NCBI RefSeq assembly: GCF_017976235.1
Contig: NZ_JACVHC010000006.1
Location: forward strand, 310,001-374,000
DNA: 64,000 nt
Source: Pseudomonas anatoliensis
GTDB lineage: Bacteria; Pseudomonadota; Gammaproteobacteria; Pseudomonadales; Pseudomonadaceae
Reading direction: 5' to 3'
This document shows positions 61,784 to 64,000 of the stretch, piece by piece (the first letter of the stretch is position 1; every line of letters starts with the position of its first letter). Below the pieces are notes generated by a model. The model worked only from the letters and a program-made list of their open reading frames with translations, had not been told where the DNA came from and ran no database searches. A program made the translations under genes and the position numbers.

Positions 61784-62787
61784 CAGTTGCGGCGCTTCAG
61801 CTGATCGGTCAGAGAGGTTGGCAGACCCTTAATCATCAGGGTGCCGTTCTCTTCGTCGTACTCGATCTTCGAGCCCAGCAGGTGCGCCTCAAAGCTGATC
61901 GACAGGCCCTCTGCGCGGCCGGTGAAGCGGCGGAATTGGTTCAAGGTACGTTTGTCCGCCGGAATCTCTGGCGACAGGCCGTAATCCTTGTTGCGGATGT
62001 GATCGTAGAAGGCTTTCGGGCGTTCTTCGTCGATCAACTCCGAGAGCTCTTCCAGGCCCATCGGCTCGCCGAGTTTGGCCTGGCTGCTGGCGTAATCGAC
62101 CAGGGTCTTGGTTTTCTCGCGGGCGGACTCTTCCGGCAGGTCTTCGCTCTCGACGAAGTCACTGAAAGCCTTGAGCAGGGTGCGGGTCTCGCCCGGGCCG
62201 TCGACGCCTTCCTGGCAGCCGATGAAGTCGCGGAAGTATTCCGAAACCTTTTTGCCGTTTTTGCCTTTGATGAACGAGATGTACTGCTTGGACTGCTTGT
62301 TGTTCTGCCACTCGGAGACGTTGATCCGAGCTGCCAGATGCAACTGGCCGAGGTCGAGGTGGCGCGACGGGGTCACGTCCAGCGAGTCGGTGACGGCCAC
62401 TCCTTCGCTGTGGTGCAGCAGCGCGATGGCCAGGTAGTCGGTCATGCCTTGCTGGTAGTGGGCGAACAGCACGTGGCCGCCGACTGACAGGTTCGACTCT
62501 TCCATAAGCTTCTGCAGATGCTCGACCGCCACTTTGCTGAACGCGGTGAAGTCCCTGCCACCTTCCATGTATTCCTTCAGCCATCCGCTGAACGGGAACG
62601 CGCCGGATTCCGGATGGAACAACCCCCAGGCTTTGCCCTGTTTGGCGTTGTAGCTCTCGTTGAGGTCGGCGAGCATGTTCTCGATGGCCGCCGACTCTGC
62701 CAGTTCAGAATCACGGGCGTGCAGAACTGCGGGCGTGCCGTCGGGTTTTTTGTCGATCAGGTGGACGATGCAATGACGGATCGGCAT
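61783..62787 (-). CDS. yejK: Nucleoid-associated protein YejK (NdpA)
   Basis: A 334-residue protein of the YejK/NdpA family found on the spermidine nucleoid of E. coli. The N-terminus MPIRHCIVHLIDKKPDG and the stretches HVLFAHYQQGMTDYLAIALL, DLGQLHLAARINVSEWQ and KYISFIKGK-like QYISFIKGKNGKKVSEYFRDFIGC are characteristic. The start at 62787 is the family start. Confidence 0.93.
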   Translation of the reverse strand: MPIRHCIVHLIDKKPDGTPAVLHARDSELAESAAIENMLADLNESYNAKQGKAWGLFHPESGAFPFSGWLKEYMEGGRDFTAFSKVAVEHLQKLMEESNLSVGGHVLFAHYQQGMTDYLAIALLHHSEGVAVTDSLDVTPSRHLDLGQLHLAARINVSEWQNNKQSKQYISFIKGKNGKKVSEYFRDFIGCQEGVDGPGETRTLLKAFSDFVESEDLPEESAREKTKTLVDYASSQAKLGEPMGLEELSELIDEERPKAFYDHIRNKDYGLSPEIPADKRTLNQFRRFTGRAEGLSISFEAHLLGSKIEYDEENGTLMIKGLPTSLTDQLKRRN

Positions 62788-63182
62788 GGGCTTCTCGGCT
62801 GTTGGATGGGAGGAGGGCAGGCTCCCCCGAAAAAGCGCCCAGTGTACCGCAATCACTGGTTTTGGCGCCGGGTGAGGGGCAAAACCTGGGCGCTGTGCGG
62901 CGCTTATGCAGTTTTTTACCGGTTTAGCGTAATAAAGCTGACCAAATGGGTAGCTAGAGGCGGATATTTCCTTGTCTCTGTGCTAGTTTTGCCCGGTCTT
63001 ACGCGAAGTCACTGCGTTAAGCGTGCAATCAGCATTTGTCAGGTCGAACCAAACCCTGATTTCGGTATCTATAACCCGACTCGTCGTGGTTATCGCCGAG
63101 GGTGCCAGATCCAGAAGATCGGGCTCGATGGCTGACACTGCACTCTGCAATCCATATGAATTTGATAGGGAAGGAACACTAC
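62788..63182. other. Divergent region between yejK and the HU gene, no gene seen
   Basis: About 395 bp that must hold the promoters of both genes. The part from 62930 to 63180 is AT-richer. I see no clear RNA gene or operator. AAGGAA before the HU start is the ribosome-binding site. Confidence 0.5.
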
Positions 63183-63464
63183 ATGGCTCTTACTAAAGAC
63201 CAACTGATCGCCGACATCGCTGAAGCTATCGACGCGCCGAAAACCACCGCGCGTAGCGCTCTGGACCAACTGGGCCAAATCGTTGCCGATCAGCTGGAAA
63301 ACGGCGGCGAAATCACTCTGCCAGGTATCGGCAAGCTGAAAGTGACCGAGCGTCCTGCCCGCACTGGCCGTAACCCTTCGACTGGCGCTGCCATCGAAAT
63401 CCCTGCGAAGAAAGTGATCAAGCTGGTTGTGGCCAAAGGCCTGACCGACGCTGTGAACAAGTAA
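63183..63464 (+). CDS. HU-family DNA-binding protein
   Basis: A 93-residue histone-like protein. The dimerisation helices are followed by the beta-arm signature RPARTGRNPSTGAAIEIPAKK and the closing helix KLVVAKGLTDAV. It bends and compacts DNA. It is close to the HupB/HupN-like proteins of Pseudomonas, but the paralogue cannot be fixed by eye. It is monocistronic, with a strong terminator. Confidence 0.93.
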   Translation: MALTKDQLIADIAEAIDAPKTTARSALDQLGQIVADQLENGGEITLPGIGKLKVTERPARTGRNPSTGAAIEIPAKKVIKLVVAKGLTDAVNK

Positions 63465-63475
63465 GACGCAGCAAG

Positions 63476-63516
63476 AAAAAACCGTGCACCGGAGTGATCC
63501 GGGCACGGTTTTTTTG
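63476..63516 (+). terminator. Intrinsic terminator of the HU gene
   Basis: AAACCGTGC pairs with GCACGGTTT around an inner CCGGA-GTGA-TCCGG hairpin and is followed by a T-run. The A-tract on the left also makes it work in the other direction. Confidence 0.9.
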
Positions 63517-63550
63517 TGTCTGCGATTTGGTGAATCTTCACTGGGTCCCT

Positions 63551-63636
63551 GGCTCGGGCCGCGATCGGACGATCTTTTGATCTGGCTTGTGAAAAAACAA
63601 GATCAAAAGATCGCAGCGTGCCGCAACTCCTACACG
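63551..63636. repeat. Chimeric REP pair (GGCTCGGGCCGCG variant)
   Basis: The left arm is GGCTCGGGCCGCGATCGGAC followed by GATCTTTTGATC and lacks the GTAGGAGC head. The right arm is GATCGCAGCGTGCCGCAACT with CCTAC. It shares the variant stem seen at 43731-43760. Confidence 0.8.
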
Positions 63637-63658
63637 AACATCATGCAGTGACTCAGTC

Positions 63659-64000
63659 TTAGCGCGTCCAGCGCTCGCGGCGCCAGATCTGCTGTTCGGA
63701 CTTGGTCTGGAAGGTCCAGGCGACGAAGCGGCTCTGTTTCTGCCCCTGAGACATCTCCACCACCTGACTTTCCAGTACGCCGGCCTTTTTCAGGGCGGTT
63801 TCAATGGCTGGCAGGTTCGAGGCTTTCGAGACCAGAGTGCTGAACCACAGCACTTTGTGCTGGAAGTTGGCGCTCTCGGCGATCAATTGCGTCACGAAAC
63901 GTGCTTCACCACCCTCGCACCACAACTCGGCCGATTGACCGCCGAAGTTCAGCACCGGCAGTTTGCGTGTTGGATCGGCGCGGCCCAGTGCGCGCCATTT
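63659..64000 (-). CDS. rlmF: 23S rRNA (adenine1618-N6)-methyltransferase RlmF, C-terminal part
   Basis: The frame runs off the right edge; about 113 codons of the C-terminus are visible. Signatures are NFGGQSAELWCEGGEARFV, VLWFSTLVSKASNLP and VVEMSQGQKQSRFVAWTF, all typical of RlmF, which methylates A1618 of 23S rRNA. The catalytic S-adenosylmethionine-binding half lies outside the window. Confidence 0.88.
   Translation of the reverse strand, partial: KWRALGRADPTRKLPVLNFGGQSAELWCEGGEARFVTQLIAESANFQHKVLWFSTLVSKASNLPAIETALKKAGVLESQVVEMSQGQKQSRFVAWTFQTKSEQQIWRRERWTR

Overview
The window looks like a chromosomal segment of a Pseudomonas of the P. fluorescens group. The basis is high GC, a complete alginate operon in the standard order (algD-8-44-K-E-G-X-L-I-J-F-A), a dauBAR-type D-arginine locus, an aapJQMP amino-acid transporter, and a very high density of the REP palindromes typical of this group (GTAGGAGC, GTGGGAGC and GTGGCGAGG families). 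No rRNA, tRNA, phage, transposase or CRISPR array was seen. Two genes are cut by the window edges: fecR at the left and rlmF at the right.

Layout. 1-3375: a FecR-type anti-sigma regulator and its TonB-dependent siderophore receptor. 3471-8262: an AraC regulator divergent from an EamA exporter, a DUF2165 membrane protein, a 2-hydroxyacid dehydrogenase, a repeat-rich gap with a 70-71 bp tandem array, and a DUF6124 protein. 8643-14883: a LysR regulator divergent from a four-gene efflux operon (NodT-type outer-membrane lipoprotein, FUSC pump, DUF1656 protein, HlyD-type fusion protein). 15023-19237: an MFS exporter with a SnoaL-like partner and divergent LysR gene, an SDR and a small membrane protein. 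19421-22204: a TccC-like Rhs toxin subunit whose variable C-terminus carries motifs of an R-S-E ADP-ribosyltransferase. It has no visible Tc partners or immunity gene.

22284-38882: the alginate operon, transcribed leftward. It includes synthesis of GDP-mannuronate (AlgA, AlgD), the c-di-GMP-gated synthase (Alg8, Alg44), the periplasmic scaffold and porin (AlgK, AlgX, AlgE), and epimerase, lyase and acetylation enzymes (AlgG, L, I, J, F). A candidate AlgU promoter lies about 470 nt before algD. REP-type palindromes interrupt three junctions, and one lies in frame inside the signal peptide of AlgK.

39694-45018: yaaA, a deacetylase-like protein, a PIN-PhoH ATPase and moaCDE. 45306-49325: an arginine-type binding protein and dauB-dauA-dauR. 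The promoters of the binding-protein gene and of dauB share a similar dyad. 49466-56328: rhlB, a carboxylesterase, and aapJQMP with a sigma-54-like promoter. 56381-57177: an MqsRA toxin-antitoxin pair with a perfect 11-bp inverted-repeat operator and an apparent ATT start for the toxin. 57344-63464: a GntR regulator and CynX-like transporter, SnoaL, GIY-YIG, GST, membrane-anchored glutaredoxin, the nucleoid protein YejK and an HU protein. The right end is the C-terminus of RlmF.
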